In this document: positions 7,329 through 17,332 of the stretch, one piece after another
Position numbering within the stretch: position 1 is the first letter of the stretch
How the letters are laid out: each line of letters begins with the position of its first letter
Source: Acinetobacter sp. ANC 4805
GTDB lineage: Bacteria > Pseudomonadota > Gammaproteobacteria > Pseudomonadales > Moraxellaceae
NCBI RefSeq assembly: GCF_022549495.1
Contig: NZ_JAKZGD010000001.1
Coordinates: forward strand, 186,001 to 250,000
Length of the DNA stretch: 64,000 nucleotides
Direction of reading: 5' to 3'
The notes under the pieces: model-generated
Told to the model about the DNA's origin: nothing
The model's database searches: none
What the model saw: only the letters and a program-made list of their open reading frames with translations
Program-made: the position numbers and the translations under genes

Positions 7329-8255
7329 TTACAAAGTGTAACCACTGTCAGTTTTTGCCAATTCACGTAGACCCTCGATCAAGGTTTCGATGAGTTTCTC
7401 AATCACCAACCGTTGCCCTTTACGAGAAGCATAAACGAGTTGTACTGTGCCACGATTCGATTTCCATTCAGGCAAAATATGAATGAGTTTACCTTTCTCG
7501 ATATCTGATTGAACGGTTAAATAAGGTAAGTCTGCGATACCTAAGCCATCACTCACAGCATAATAGACACCAGCTAAATCATTACTTCGAATCCTCGGTG
7601 AATAGGCAACATCAACAGTTTCATCATGATTTATATTGCATAAATGCCAATGATATTGGTTTTTTTGGATGCCTAAAGCCACACTTGGATAGGAGTGCAA
7701 TTCTGAATAATGTTCAATTTGATTGTTTTGCAATAATTCAGGAGCAGCAACGAGACAATGCTCTGTCCGAATAACCTCTCGGACAATCAGGTTAGAGTCT
7801 TGATTGGGTTCGAAGCTGGTTCTGATTGCAATATCAATATCATCATGTAGCACATCAACTCGACGGCTAGTGAGTTCTAGAGCGATTTCAACTTTAGGGT
7901 AGTTTTTTAAGAACTGACTGAGTAACTGACGAACCTGAAAATGCATCATTAACGGTGGACAACTTATTTTAACCAGACCTTGTGGTTCACTTTTTTGTTT
8001 TAATAAAACATTTTCAGCACATTCAACTTGAGCAATCACTTTACAGCATTCTTCGTAAAATTCTTGTCCTAATTCGGTCACTTTAAAATGACGTGTTGTT
8101 CGTTGAATGAGATTGAGATTAAACTTTGTTTCAAGGTCAATAATACGACGGCTCAGTTTAGATTTACTGATATTTTCAGCTTCACTGGCAGCACTAAAAC
8201 CGCCGTGTTTAACCACGAGATAGAAATAATGAAAATCATCAAATGAATTAATCAA
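7329..8255 (-). CDS. LysR-family transcriptional regulator
   Basis: The N-terminal winged HTH is seen as FDDFHYFYLVVKHGGFSAAS, then SKSKLSRRIIDLETKFNLNL and IQRTTRHFKVTELG. This is followed by the LysR effector-binding domain (GLVKISCPP through LPEWKSNRGTVQLVYASRKG). The open frame extends to 8351, but those extra 32 residues do not belong to the family. TTG at 8255 (LINSFDDFHYF) gives a normal 308 residues. It is divergent from the pirin gene and is therefore its likely regulator, by analogy with other LysR/target pairs. Confidence 0.85.
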   Translation of the reverse strand: MINSFDDFHYFYLVVKHGGFSAASEAENISKSKLSRRIIDLETKFNLNLIQRTTRHFKVTELGQEFYEECCKVIAQVECAENVLLKQKSEPQGLVKISCPPLMMHFQVRQLLSQFLKNYPKVEIALELTSRRVDVLHDDIDIAIRTSFEPNQDSNLIVREVIRTEHCLVAAPELLQNNQIEHYSELHSYPSVALGIQKNQYHWHLCNINHDETVDVAYSPRIRSNDLAGVYYAVSDGLGIADLPYLTVQSDIEKGKLIHILPEWKSNRGTVQLVYASRKGQRLVIEKLIETLIEGLRELAKTDSGYTL

Positions 8256-8636
8256 GGTGGGTCGAGTCCTATCACTATGCAAGATTAGAATAGCATTAAC
8301 GCTCCTAATCTGTAGATGTGGTTTATCTTTTCGAGGTATTTTGAACCGCACTGTTCATCAAGTTGCTATAAGCAGGAGTGTTCTTGATCATGACGTCGTT
8401 TGAAGTGTTGTTTTAAATGATGCTAATCAAAATATTCAGATGTCAGAAGTACAAAAAATGAGATGAACAATATTGAAAATAGGATGATGAATGAAAATAT
8501 GAATTTTAAATACCTATAAAAAGATAAATTGTCCTATTTATAGAATAATGTGTTGCCAATCCATCTCTATAAGCTTTAATCACTGAAGCGTAAAATGAAT
8601 CCCAAGAAAAGAATTTCCTGAATAGGAGAAACTAAA
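8256..8636. promoter_or_regulatory. Divergent control region between LysR gene and pirin gene
   Basis: AT-rich region of about 380 bases that must hold both divergent promoters. I saw no palindrome clear enough to name as the LysR box. The pirin end carries a good ribosome-binding site, AATAGGAGAAAC, before ATG 8637. Confidence 0.4.
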
Positions 8637-9497
8637 ATGAAGAAAATTCTTGGGATCTATCAAAATAAACACATGCATTGGGTGGGTGATGGTTTCCCAG
8701 TGTACAACTTGTTTTCCTATGATCGTTTGGGACAAATGATTAGCCCATTTCTACTGCTAGATTATGCTGCACCTTACCGCTTTGAGCCGACTACTGCTCA
8801 ACAAGGGGTGGGTACACATCCGCATCGCGGTTTTGAGACAGTCACCATTGCTTATCAAGGTGAAGTGACACATCAAGATTCAAGTGGCGGTGGTGGCACA
8901 ATTAAAGCAGGTGATGTGCAATGGATGACGGCTGGAGGTGGAGTCCTACACCAAGAATTTCATTCCCCTGAATTTGCGCATCAAGGTGGTTTGTTTGAAA
9001 TGGTGCAATTATGGGTGAATTTGCCTGCACATTCAAAGATGACTCCAGCAAAATACCAAGCCATTGAAGCCGCTCAAATTCAAAGCATCAGCTTAGATGA
9101 TGTTGGTAGTGAGTTACGTGTCATCGCAGGGCAATACCAAGAGAGAGCGGGCGCAGCAACCACATTTAGCCCTGTCAATGTTTGGGATGGTAAAGTTGTG
9201 GCAGGTCAAGCGCACACGTTTTATGTGACCGAAGGACATACCACATTGTTGGTGGTACTTTCTGGTGAGGTGATTTTAAATGATGCTCAACACATTGAAG
9301 CACCAAGTTTGGTTGTACTGAGCCGTGAAGAAATTGATTTTACGATCAAGGCTGAGCAAGACAGTAAATTCTTGATTTTAACGGGTCAACCTTTAAATGA
9401 ACCGATTGAAGGTTATGGGCCATTTGTTATGAATAGCAAAGCTGAGATTAACGACGCGATCAATGATTTCAATCATGGCAAATTTGGCAGCATGTAA
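8637..9497 (+). CDS. Pirin-family bicupin protein
   Basis: 286 residues, the normal length for bacterial pirins. The N-terminal cupin has the family signature GVGTHPHRGFETVTIAYQGE. The presumed metal ligands are His61, His63, His105 and Glu107 (THPHRG and VLHQEFHS). The C-terminal cupin ends in ILTGQPLNEPIEGYGPFVMN. Pirins are iron-binding cupins; some have quercetin dioxygenase activity and some modulate transcription factors, so the substrate here is unknown. The divergent LysR gene suggests inducible expression. A strong AGGAG site precedes the ATG. Confidence 0.92.
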   Translation: MKKILGIYQNKHMHWVGDGFPVYNLFSYDRLGQMISPFLLLDYAAPYRFEPTTAQQGVGTHPHRGFETVTIAYQGEVTHQDSSGGGGTIKAGDVQWMTAGGGVLHQEFHSPEFAHQGGLFEMVQLWVNLPAHSKMTPAKYQAIEAAQIQSISLDDVGSELRVIAGQYQERAGAATTFSPVNVWDGKVVAGQAHTFYVTEGHTTLLVVLSGEVILNDAQHIEAPSLVVLSREEIDFTIKAEQDSKFLILTGQPLNEPIEGYGPFVMNSKAEINDAINDFNHGKFGSM

Positions 9498-9529
9498 AGC
9501 TCATTTTTCCCCTATATACAGACATATAA

Positions 9530-9564
9530 GAAAGCCCATAACTCCTTTAAAGTTATGGGCTTTC
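9530..9564 (+). terminator. Hairpin after the pirin gene
   Basis: A perfect 14-bp stem, GAAAGCCCATAACT / AGTTATGGGCTTTC, with a 7-base loop, 32 bases after the pirin stop. There is no long T-run after it, so it is a weaker terminator candidate than others in this window. Confidence 0.5.
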
Positions 9565-9921
9565 GCTATAAGGCTCTCTATTGATTGTTTTAATATTAGG
9601 TCACTTATTATTGTGCAGTTTGTTACGTGACTCGATTCTGATTATTGTTTAATCACAATAGCGCTAAATTTCAGCTTTGCAAAGCCCTTGAGATCGTAAA
9701 AATGATGAAATAAAGAATGTTCTGTCTACTGTGCTTGAATAAGTGAATATTATCATTAAGTTAAGAGCAAAATAGAAAGCATGCTAAAATGTAACAAGAA
9801 ATGACCGATGTTGCTAAGACAAAAGTCTAGCTTAAATGCAGAATCTGGTATTTTTTAATACCGTGTTTAAGTTAACTATCAGTCATAATCAAGAAAAATC
9901 ATCAACTGATGGGACATAATT
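9565..9921. other. Intergenic region, promoter of the oxidase-methyltransferase pair
   Basis: About 357 bases with no supported open frame or RNA. It precedes the TTG-started oxidase gene and should hold its promoter. No clear repeats were seen. Confidence 0.35.
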
Positions 9922-11220
9922 TTGGATATTGCAATAATCGGCAGTGGAATGGCGGGACTTGCCTCAGCCAGAATCCTACATGATGCAGGGCATAAAGTGA
10001 CAATATTCGAAGCACTCGCAGGGCGAGGCATGGATAGTCACAGTATTGACTTTGATGGTGGCATAATTGATGCGCCATTACGTGTGATGAATCCCAAGCT
10101 TTGGAAAAATACGCTAAGCCTAGCAAGTTACTTAGGCATAGAAACTTTTCCAGTACGTACATTTATGGCCTGTAGTTGGCTATTTGAAGATAAAACAGAT
10201 ACTTGGTTGACCACTTCTCGTAGCCGTATTGGTAATTTCCCAATTATTAATAACCGTAAAGGCATACAGCAATATGGTTGGCGTTTAGTCAAAGGCATGT
10301 TGCAATTAAAAACCGCCGTACATCAATTTTTCAAATCAGAGAATCAAGACATCACCTTAGCCGAATTCATGAATCAATATCATATTGAAGAAGTGTTTTG
10401 GCATGGGACGGTGATGCCCGTTCTTTATACGATTTGTACATGTCATCCAAAAACGATTGGTGAGTGGCCAGCCAAGCCCCTATTAGAATTTATTCGTCAA
10501 CTCACAGAAGGTGAAGCCTTATTAAGAATGAAAGGTGGAACACCTGCTTTAGTAAATCGTTTAATTGAGGGTATTACAATCCATAGTGGTTCACCTGTTC
10601 ATAAAGTCGAGGAACAAGGTGATAAAATTTTGGTAGAAAATGAGCAAGGTGAAAGTCAATTATTCGACCGAGTCGTGATCGCAACACCAACGCCAGTGAT
10701 TGAAAATTTCTTGAAGCAGCCTCAATTTGCAGATGATCTTGCGCTATTGAAAAAGTTCCGTTTTGAACAAGGTGATTTGGTTATTCACACAGATCCAATC
10801 GTGATGCCGCAACGCCGTAAAGATTGGGCGGTATTAAGTTATATGATGGATCGGAATTTTAGTCGCCAGCAATTTACCGTGTGGATTAACTCGATCGAAC
10901 CAAGCTTGGTTGGCAAAAATGCCGTATTCCAAACATGGTGTCCTGTGATTGATATTGATCCTAAGAAAATTATTTCTAAGGTACAACTCACACGTGCTGT
11001 TGTCGATTCTGAAACGGTTGCATTGAATAAACAAATCCAGCAACGCCATTTAGATTTAAATCGTAAAGTGTTCTATTGCGGTTCATGGTCATGTGATGGT
11101 TTGCCAATTTTAGAGTCAGCAGTCACTTCTGCAATGCATATTTCTGAAATTTTAGGCGCACCATTACCATTCGTTGGGCTTAAACCAAAAGTTACAGTTG
11201 CACCTGAACTCGGTTATTAA
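9922..11220 (+). CDS. FAD-dependent amine-oxidase-type oxidoreductase
   Basis: 432 residues. It opens with the Rossmann dinucleotide-binding motif, IAIIGSGMAGLASARIL, followed by the acidic strand end IFEA, as in the flavin amine oxidase/phytoene desaturase superfamily. The C-terminus contains KVFYCGSWSCDGLPILESAV, the second FAD contact, which places a CGSW-type motif near the flavin. The start is TTG at 9922, as GGGACA lies eight bases upstream and the Rossmann motif follows at once. The downstream methyltransferase starts two bases after its stop, so they form an operon. The substrate is unknown. Confidence 0.85.
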   Translation: MDIAIIGSGMAGLASARILHDAGHKVTIFEALAGRGMDSHSIDFDGGIIDAPLRVMNPKLWKNTLSLASYLGIETFPVRTFMACSWLFEDKTDTWLTTSRSRIGNFPIINNRKGIQQYGWRLVKGMLQLKTAVHQFFKSENQDITLAEFMNQYHIEEVFWHGTVMPVLYTICTCHPKTIGEWPAKPLLEFIRQLTEGEALLRMKGGTPALVNRLIEGITIHSGSPVHKVEEQGDKILVENEQGESQLFDRVVIATPTPVIENFLKQPQFADDLALLKKFRFEQGDLVIHTDPIVMPQRRKDWAVLSYMMDRNFSRQQFTVWINSIEPSLVGKNAVFQTWCPVIDIDPKKIISKVQLTRAVVDSETVALNKQIQQRHLDLNRKVFYCGSWSCDGLPILESAVTSAMHISEILGAPLPFVGLKPKVTVAPELGY

Positions 11221-11222
11221 AT

Positions 11223-12050
11223 ATGGCTTACTTCAAGCAAAGATTGATTGAGAAAGTTTTCGGACATAAATATGCAGTTGATGCAAAACGTCTAGGAGAT
11301 GATTCTCTACTTGCTTGGAGTAATTTAGGCTATTGGCAAGACCAGCATCATGATTATCCACAGGCTTGCCAAAGTCTAGCTGATCAAATCGCTGCTTCTG
11401 TTCAACTCAAAAAAGACGATAAAGTTTTAGATATTGGTTGTGGGCAAGGTGCGAGTCTATTGCACTGGCTTAAACAGTATCAACTTGAACAGTTAAGTGC
11501 AGTTGAATTACAAGCGGATTGCGTCAAACGAATTCAAAAACAACTCCCGCAAGTTCAAATTTACTGTGAAAATTTTTTGAATTTAAACCAACAGCATTTT
11601 TTAAATTCATTTGATGTGATTGTCTGTATTGATGCGGCTTATCACAGTGATTTGAATTCATTTCTGAATTCAGTGTCCCCAATTTTAAATTCACAAGGTC
11701 GAATCGCATTTCATTATTTAATGTGGTCAGATGCTTGGCAAGAGTGTTCGAATTTAAAAAAGCAACAATATCGTTATTTGCTCAAAAGTGCTGATGTGAA
11801 TTGGCAAAATTTAATGGATGAGCAACAACTCACTCAAAACTTAATACAACAGGGATTTACTGAGATAGTAATTCAGGATTTTTCTGAACCTGTTTTAAAT
11901 GGCTTTGTTGAGTATATTAAAAATAAGGGAGCTGGGAAAAAACATGTTGACTTGGCACAATTGAAAATCACACTGACAGCGAGGTTGTGTCGAAAACTCT
12001 ATCAAGATGGTTTAGCGCATTATATTCAGGTCAGTGCAGTTAAAAATTAG
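11223..12050 (+). CDS. Class I SAM-dependent methyltransferase
   Basis: 275 residues. Motif I is VLDIGCGQGASLLHWL (about residues 69-84), followed by the acidic motif II (LSAVELQADCVKRI) and DVIVCIDAAYHSDL as motif IV, where SAM methyltransferases place substrate-contact residues. The C-terminal half has FTEIVIQDFSEPVLNGFVEY. It starts two bases after the FAD oxidase stop, so both act in one pathway, probably modification of a lipid or small metabolite. The pairing resembles oxidase/cyclopropane-synthase-type operons, but this protein lacks enough length or motifs to call it one. Confidence 0.82.
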   Translation: MAYFKQRLIEKVFGHKYAVDAKRLGDDSLLAWSNLGYWQDQHHDYPQACQSLADQIAASVQLKKDDKVLDIGCGQGASLLHWLKQYQLEQLSAVELQADCVKRIQKQLPQVQIYCENFLNLNQQHFLNSFDVIVCIDAAYHSDLNSFLNSVSPILNSQGRIAFHYLMWSDAWQECSNLKKQQYRYLLKSADVNWQNLMDEQQLTQNLIQQGFTEIVIQDFSEPVLNGFVEYIKNKGAGKKHVDLAQLKITLTARLCRKLYQDGLAHYIQVSAVKN

Positions 12051-12058
12051 GCAATAAA

Positions 12059-12087
12059 AAAGGCTTAATCTTTAAGATTAAACCTTT
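12059..12087. terminator. Bidirectional terminator between methyltransferase gene and tRNA-Thr
   Basis: A 12-bp stem with one mismatch, AAAGGCTTAATC / GATTAAACCTTT, and a 5-base loop. The left flank GCAATAAAAA gives a T-run on the minus strand, serving the tRNA gene. The same GCAATAAAAA tail recurs at other tRNA genes here. Confidence 0.7.
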
Positions 12088-12099
12088 CCTTGAATTTGA

Positions 12100-12175
<76 letters not shown>

Positions 12176-12275
12176 AACGTGGCGAGAATTTTACAGAATC
12201 TAATTAAAAAAACAAGCGAAAAAATGAGCAATTAGGTGGATTTAATTCGATTGTGGGATTTTTATCCATTTTTAT

Positions 12276-12602
12276 TTAAGTATTTAGTACGTATACATAA
12301 GAATCAATCACTTCACCTGTACTTAAATACGCTTTAACAGGGACGCGTTGATAACCTGCACCTTCGAATTCATCGAGTTCTTGCCAATGTTGTTCTAAAT
12401 TGTCTGAGAAAAAGACAAAGCCAGAGACTTGATGTTCGCTTTGATCCAACACAATACCTGGAAAACCGAGTTCTGCACCCCAACCTTGTTGTTTCAGTGT
12501 GCCAAATACATGTGCTTCTGCCCAAGTACCACCAATTTTTTCCATAATATGAGCGTTGGGACGATTTGGTCCTAATGTACCGTAAACAAATAAACTAAGC
12601 AT
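12276..12602 (-). CDS. Gamma-glutamylcyclotransferase-like (YtfP/AIG2) protein
   Basis: 108 residues. It opens with the substrate-loop signature LFVYGTLGPNRPN and has the catalytic-acid region ELDEFEGAGYQRVPV, where the Glu of DEFEG is the usual catalytic residue. It ends in an ATG-proximal AT-rich region with no strong ribosome-binding site. Relatives act on gamma-glutamyl peptides or gamma-glutamylamines. The substrate of small bacterial members is mostly unknown. It stands alone between tRNA-Thr and an AT-rich membrane gene. Confidence 0.85.
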   Translation of the reverse strand: MLSLFVYGTLGPNRPNAHIMEKIGGTWAEAHVFGTLKQQGWGAELGFPGIVLDQSEHQVSGFVFFSDNLEQHWQELDEFEGAGYQRVPVKAYLSTGEVIDSYVYVLNT

Positions 12603-12782
12603 AAATAAATGTAGAAATTAAAAAGGATAGTTTAGCAAATAGGATAAATCAAGAATGAGGAATTTTTCATTATAAAAAACTACTTTGTGCGATCACTTAA
12701 ATAGGTTCATATGTTCTGGAGAACATACTCGTTATAATCAATAAATTTTTAATAGATCTATACGAATTAGGTTAAATAATTA

Positions 12783-13733
12783 ATGAATGATTTAACAACA
12801 AGATTTTTAAATAATTTTAGCCAGTGGCATGAAGTGGGATTGACAATAATAAAAACCATTATTGCGATTGGAGTGTTGTGCTTGGTTGCCTATCTTTTAA
12901 CAATTAGTTATATCCCTTCAGAGATAAGCTTTGGCGATACACTTATTTTTCTATTGATTTTCGTTGCTTGTTCTATTGTCTATGCTGGATTAAGCATGGT
13001 TCTTTTTTTCTTCGGAATTTCCTTAATGCCTATGGTCTATCTAATTCTTAGTACTGTAGATAAGTATTTGCCACAGCATACACGAATAGGCAAAAAACTT
13101 CCCTTTCCAAAGATAAGTATTCTTACATTGATTGCCTCCCTATATCTCTTATATACCATTCGTGGTTTGTTATTATTACATTGGAAAATCAGCTTTTATG
13201 TAGCTCTTACTTCAGCCTTTATTTCGCTGTTCTATTATGCTTTTTATATCAATAGACAGAAGATCAAAGAGTTTGGCAATAAGTTTGAAAATTTAAAGGA
13301 TATTATTGATGATCCTGATGCCAGTGAAAATCTTAAAACATTTGCCAGAACTAAATTAAAGAGATTAGAAACACATATTAAAGATAGTATACAAATATCG
13401 TTCTTTCTTATCCTAGTTCCCCTTGTACCTATGTTTTTTATTGGAGATATTGGAAAAGTGTTCTTAGATTTTACTATGCAGAAAACAGGTGTACGTATAG
13501 ATAAAGCAACACTATACATTAAAGCACCTTATGCCACTTTAATTAACTCGCCTAAAACGACGAATAAAGAACTAAACCAATATCAAACCTTTATTTTTAA
13601 GGATATAAAAGTTCTATTTCAAGGGATTGGAAAAAATACATTAATTTCCTATAAGGTTAAAAATATTGAAAAACAGATCGTAATCCCAAATGAATACATC
13701 ATAATAGAGAGCACTCGGAAAGTTGATGAGTAG
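12783..13733 (+). CDS. AT-rich multi-pass membrane protein of unknown function
   Basis: 316 residues. Hydrophobic segments are visible at about 19-40, 51-75 (FLLIFVACSIVYAGLSMVLF), 110-128 and 137-155. A charged helical linker follows (about 155-205), then another segment at about 208-230 and a soluble beta-rich C-terminus. I recognise no family. Codon use is more AT-rich than neighbouring core genes, and the gene ends about 200 bases from tRNA-Ser, next to integrase-leader-like repeats, so it may be cargo left by an integrative element. Confidence 0.65.
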   Translation: MNDLTTRFLNNFSQWHEVGLTIIKTIIAIGVLCLVAYLLTISYIPSEISFGDTLIFLLIFVACSIVYAGLSMVLFFFGISLMPMVYLILSTVDKYLPQHTRIGKKLPFPKISILTLIASLYLLYTIRGLLLLHWKISFYVALTSAFISLFYYAFYINRQKIKEFGNKFENLKDIIDDPDASENLKTFARTKLKRLETHIKDSIQISFFLILVPLVPMFFIGDIGKVFLDFTMQKTGVRIDKATLYIKAPYATLINSPKTTNKELNQYQTFIFKDIKVLFQGIGKNTLISYKVKNIEKQIVIPNEYIIIESTRKVDE

Positions 13734-13799
13734 TTTTAGAGCTTAGAAAGAGATTTATGAATAAAAACAGATCACTTCTATTTCTTTGAGGGTAATTTA

Positions 13800-13822
13800 T
13801 TATACCCCCAGTTATACCCCCA
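13800..13822 (-). repeat. Two direct repeats TGGGGGTATAA beside tRNA-Ser
   Basis: On the minus strand the 11-mer TGGGGGTATAA occurs twice, 12 bases apart. Such G5-TAT repeats commonly sit just upstream of tyrosine-integrase genes next to tRNA genes. No integrase is present here, so this may be the scar of a lost element. The association is from general experience and not proof. Confidence 0.5.
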
Positions 13823-13870
13823 ACTAATTCAGGATTCAATAGGGTCAATTGGAAAACATAAGGCAATAAA

Positions 13871-13901
13871 AAAAGCCTAAACCCTTTGGATTTAAGCTTT
13901 T
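13871..13901 (-). terminator. Terminator of tRNA-Ser
   Basis: An imperfect stem, AAAAGCCTAAACCC / GGATTTAAGCTTTT, with two mismatches and a 3-base loop. On the minus strand it is followed by the TTTTTATTGC tail seen at other tRNA terminators in this window. Confidence 0.6.
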
Positions 13902-13933
13902 AGGACTCTATGAGATATCATAGAAAGTAAACT

Positions 13934-14023
13934 TGGCGGTGAGAGAGGGATTCGAACCCTCGATACGCGCAAACGTATACACACTTTCCAGGCGTGCTCC
14001 TTAAGCCACTCGGACACCTCACC
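13934..14023 (-). tRNA. tRNA-Ser (anticodon GGA)
   Basis: 90 bases with a long variable arm and CCA encoded. The minus strand begins GGTGAGGTGTCCGAGTGG. The anticodon loop CTGGAAA gives GGA (Ser). The acceptor stem GGTGAGG pairs with the CTCACC of the 3' side, and the T-loop is GTTCGAATC. Confidence 0.95.
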
Positions 14024-14145
14024 AAGGTGTGCGATAGTAACCAAAAAAAAGCAGACTGCCAAGTTGTAGTCGAACAGATTTGCAGAAAAACTTCTTGGCT
14101 AATGATAATATTGAGAAATATAACGTTCTATATTGAAGACAATAT

Positions 14146-16023
14146 ATGCAAAGTACTGCAAAAAAAGCAGCATTGCCTGCCACTGCGTTGGCAGCTCTAG
14201 GGGTAGTGTTTGGAGACATTGGAACCAGCCCTCTCTATGCATTGAAAGAATCCTTCCATGCAGCGCATGGTTTAGGGATTCAACCTGAAAATGTATTAGG
14301 GATCTTGTCCATTATCTTTTGGTGTTTAATGCTGATTATCAGTATTAAATATATCGCTATTGTGATGCGTGCAGATAATAACGGTGAAGGTGGGATCATG
14401 GCTTTATTGGCTTTGAACCTACGTAAAGCCAAGATATCAGATAGTAAGAAAATTTATTTGATCGCGATTGGTTTTGTAGGGGCGTCACTATTTTTTGGCG
14501 ATGGCATCATTACCCCTGCAATTTCAGTCTTGTCGGCAGTGGAGGGGTTATCTATTGCAACGAATGTTTTAGATCCCTTTATTATACCGATTGCGATTGT
14601 GATCGTCACAACACTGTTTTTAATGCAGAAACATGGAACAGCCTTTGTTGGTAAATTCTTTGGTCCAATTACCTTACTTTGGTTCCTATCTTTAGGAATT
14701 TTAGGTATTGCTAGTGTTATACAGACCCCGATTGTCTTGGGGATGGTGAGTCCACATTGGGCAATTCAATTTATTCTTGCCAATCCTTTAATGTCATTTT
14801 TTATTATGGGTGCAGTTGTACTCACAGTAACGGGTGGTGAAGCCTTATATGCAGATATGGGGCATTTTGGACCTCGTCCGATTCGTTTTGGATGGTTTAG
14901 TGTGGTGTTACCTTGTCTTGTATTAAACTATGCAGGTCAAGGCGCATTATTACTACGACATCCAGAAGCGATTGAAAATCCGTTCTATTTGTTGGTTCCG
15001 AGTTGGGGTTTATACCCAATGATTATTTTGGCAACCATGGCAGCAGTGATTGCATCTCAGGCAGTCATTTCTGGGGTTTTCTCATTAGCGCGTCAGGCGA
15101 TTCAATTGGGTTATTTACCACGATTAAGCATTAAACATACTTCAGATTCTGAGGAGGGTCAGATTTATGTTCCTTTCCTTAATTGGTTGTTGTTGGTTGC
15201 AATAGTCATTTTAATTTTAATTTTCAAAACCAGCTCAAACCTTGCAAGTGCTTATGGTTTGGCTGTGACTTTAACCATGTTATGTGACACGATTTTGGTT
15301 GCTGTTTTTGTATACTATGCATGGAAATGGAGTTTACCAAAAGTCATGCTTTTGATTATTCCATTCTTTATTTTAGAGTCGGTTTTAGTAGCGGCAGCAT
15401 CATTAAAAATGTTCTCAGGTGGTTGGGTACCATTGTTGATTGGTGCGATTGCAATCATGATCCTGATGACATGGAAGCGTGGGCGCGAACTGACGTTTGC
15501 CAAGCTTGAGCATGACACCTTATCACTCGATTTATTTGTTAAAAGTATTGGAGATAATGTTCATCGAGTACCGGGTGATGCTGTATTCTTAACGGGTACA
15601 CCGAATGTTGTTCCACATGCGATGCTACATAATATCAAGCACAATAAAGTACTACATGAGCGCAATATTTTAGTAACGGTCGTGATTGAGGATGTTCCAT
15701 TTGTTCCTCAAGAAGAACGAATCAGTGTCGAAACTTTAAATGCGCATTTTTATCGCATTAAAATCTTCTATGGTTTTAAAGATGAGCCAAATGTGCCAAA
15801 AGCATTGACTCAAGCCTATGAAGAATTAGAGTTTGAATACGATCTTATGCAGATCAGCTTCTTTATCTCACGTGATCGCATTGTGCATAGCGTTGGTGAT
15901 GGCATGTCGCCATGGCGTGAACGTTTATTTATTTCAATGCAACGGAATACCAGTCCTGTCAGCGATTTCTACCAAATCCCAACCAACCGTGTTGTGGAGT
16001 TGGGGAGTCAAATTGAAATTTAA
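14146..16023 (+). CDS. kup: Low-affinity K+ uptake protein Kup
   Basis: 625 residues, the usual length for Kup/HAK/KUP transporters. The N-terminus has the family signature [20 protein letters not shown]. The next segments include [20 protein letters not shown], near the pore. About twelve hydrophobic helices occupy residues 10-450, and a cytoplasmic C-terminal domain follows ([20 protein letters not shown]). It is a proton-coupled K+ importer of the inner membrane. It stands alone between tRNA-Ser and a nuclease gene. Confidence 0.95.
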   Translation: MQSTAKKAALPATALAALGVVFGDIGTSPLYALKESFHAAHGLGIQPENVLGILSIIFWCLMLIISIKYIAIVMRADNNGEGGIMALLALNLRKAKISDSKKIYLIAIGFVGASLFFGDGIITPAISVLSAVEGLSIATNVLDPFIIPIAIVIVTTLFLMQKHGTAFVGKFFGPITLLWFLSLGILGIASVIQTPIVLGMVSPHWAIQFILANPLMSFFIMGAVVLTVTGGEALYADMGHFGPRPIRFGWFSVVLPCLVLNYAGQGALLLRHPEAIENPFYLLVPSWGLYPMIILATMAAVIASQAVISGVFSLARQAIQLGYLPRLSIKHTSDSEEGQIYVPFLNWLLLVAIVILILIFKTSSNLASAYGLAVTLTMLCDTILVAVFVYYAWKWSLPKVMLLIIPFFILESVLVAAASLKMFSGGWVPLLIGAIAIMILMTWKRGRELTFAKLEHDTLSLDLFVKSIGDNVHRVPGDAVFLTGTPNVVPHAMLHNIKHNKVLHERNILVTVVIEDVPFVPQEERISVETLNAHFYRIKIFYGFKDEPNVPKALTQAYEELEFEYDLMQISFFISRDRIVHSVGDGMSPWRERLFISMQRNTSPVSDFYQIPTNRVVELGSQIEI

Positions 16024-16040
16024 ATAACAGAAAGCGATTC

Positions 16041-16067
16041 AAAATGGCACTTTAGAGTGCCATTTTT
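16041..16067 (+). terminator. Rho-independent terminator of kup
   Basis: A perfect 11-bp stem, AAAATGGCACT / AGTGCCATTTT, with a TTAG loop and a T-run, 18 bases after the kup stop. Confidence 0.85.
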
Positions 16068-16186
16068 ATTATCTGGTGATCAAGTGAACAGTTTTGCGAC
16101 ATAAAGTGTCGTTCTTCGCTTTATCTGAATATACAGTTGAGTCTGGAATTGCTAAGCTTCGCGCTCATATTGATTTTGATATAGTT

Positions 16187-17260
16187 ATGGCGAAGAAAAC
16201 AACTAGAAAGAGTAAAACACAATTTGCTTTTTTGAGCCAAAATGTTGGAAAAATTGTACTTGCCTTGATTGCAACTGGAAGTTTTGCGATTGCATTTGGC
16301 AATGAGAAGATTAGTAAATTAATGCCTACCGCATCTAGTCATGATGCTTGTTTACAACAGTTTTATCGTGATGTTCCTCCCTTACTAACCAAAGAAAGTT
16401 TGAAGAAAGACAGCTACGCCCTGTGCTTCAATGATTTTAATGTCATGTATTCAGGTATTTCAAAAACACCACTTTGGTCAGCAGAATATCTGACGCCTGA
16501 GCGTCTAAGCGTCAAAATTAAACGTGAAGACAGTTTCCATGAGGAAACACGAGTACAGCTTGCGCATCGTGCTTTGTTATCGGACTATCGTGGTTCTGGT
16601 TATGATCGTGGGCATATGGCACCCAACGGAGATATGAATAATACCGCAGCGCAGCAGGATAGCTTTTCTTTAGCTAATATGGTGCCACAAGCACCCAAGA
16701 ATAATCAGGAAGTCTGGCGTAAATTAGAAGAAGCGGTACGTTCTATCGTGACTAAACAGCATAAAGATGCTTATGTTATTACGGGACCGATCTTTGAAGC
16801 GAAGCGTTTAAAAACGATTGGCAATGGTGTAATAGTCCCTACGGCTGTATACAAAGCAGTGTATTTACCTAAACAGGGCATTATTGGTGCGTATTATGCG
16901 CCGAATAATGATTCGCTACAGGTTAAAGTCGTGAGCGTGTGCTATCTAGAAGAAAAACTAGGGATTAATTTATTCCCACAGCTTACAGAACAACAAAAGC
17001 GTAATATTTATCAATTACCGACATCAGCACAACAGGTTAAAGCCAACAAAGACATTAGCTATGTCAAATGGGATGGGCAAAGTCAGTGTGCGGAAGAAGC
17101 AACAACAGAAAGTATCCAAGCGCAACAACAGCAATTTTCTTCAGGGCAATCACAACCGATTGAAAGTAAATTACCGCAAGTAGATGAAGAAACCAAACAG
17201 GCTTTAATCAAGCAATTGATTGAGGCATTGGTTCAGTTTTTTTTACAATTATTGCGATAA
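16187..17260 (+). CDS. Exported or membrane-anchored DNA/RNA non-specific endonuclease
   Basis: 357 residues from ATG 16187; the frame is open back to TTG 16094, but the basic n-region plus hydrophobic stretch (about 21-39) makes the later start more natural. That stretch is an uncleaved or cleaved export signal. The nuclease core has the NUC signature DRGHMAP at 140-146 with catalytic His143, the metal-binding Asn region (SLANMVPQAPKNNQEVW) and YVITGPIFE. Members cut DNA and RNA in the periplasm or outside the cell. The Gln-rich C-terminal tail after about residue 300 is unusual for the family. Confidence 0.9.
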   Translation: MAKKTTRKSKTQFAFLSQNVGKIVLALIATGSFAIAFGNEKISKLMPTASSHDACLQQFYRDVPPLLTKESLKKDSYALCFNDFNVMYSGISKTPLWSAEYLTPERLSVKIKREDSFHEETRVQLAHRALLSDYRGSGYDRGHMAPNGDMNNTAAQQDSFSLANMVPQAPKNNQEVWRKLEEAVRSIVTKQHKDAYVITGPIFEAKRLKTIGNGVIVPTAVYKAVYLPKQGIIGAYYAPNNDSLQVKVVSVCYLEEKLGINLFPQLTEQQKRNIYQLPTSAQQVKANKDISYVKWDGQSQCAEEATTESIQAQQQQFSSGQSQPIESKLPQVDEETKQALIKQLIEALVQFFLQLLR

Positions 17261-17332
17261 TATCGCTGCTATCCTAAATTGATTATGCTTAACTCAAATA
17301 GGCTAAAACAGAAAAGAACAATGAGAGGAAAG

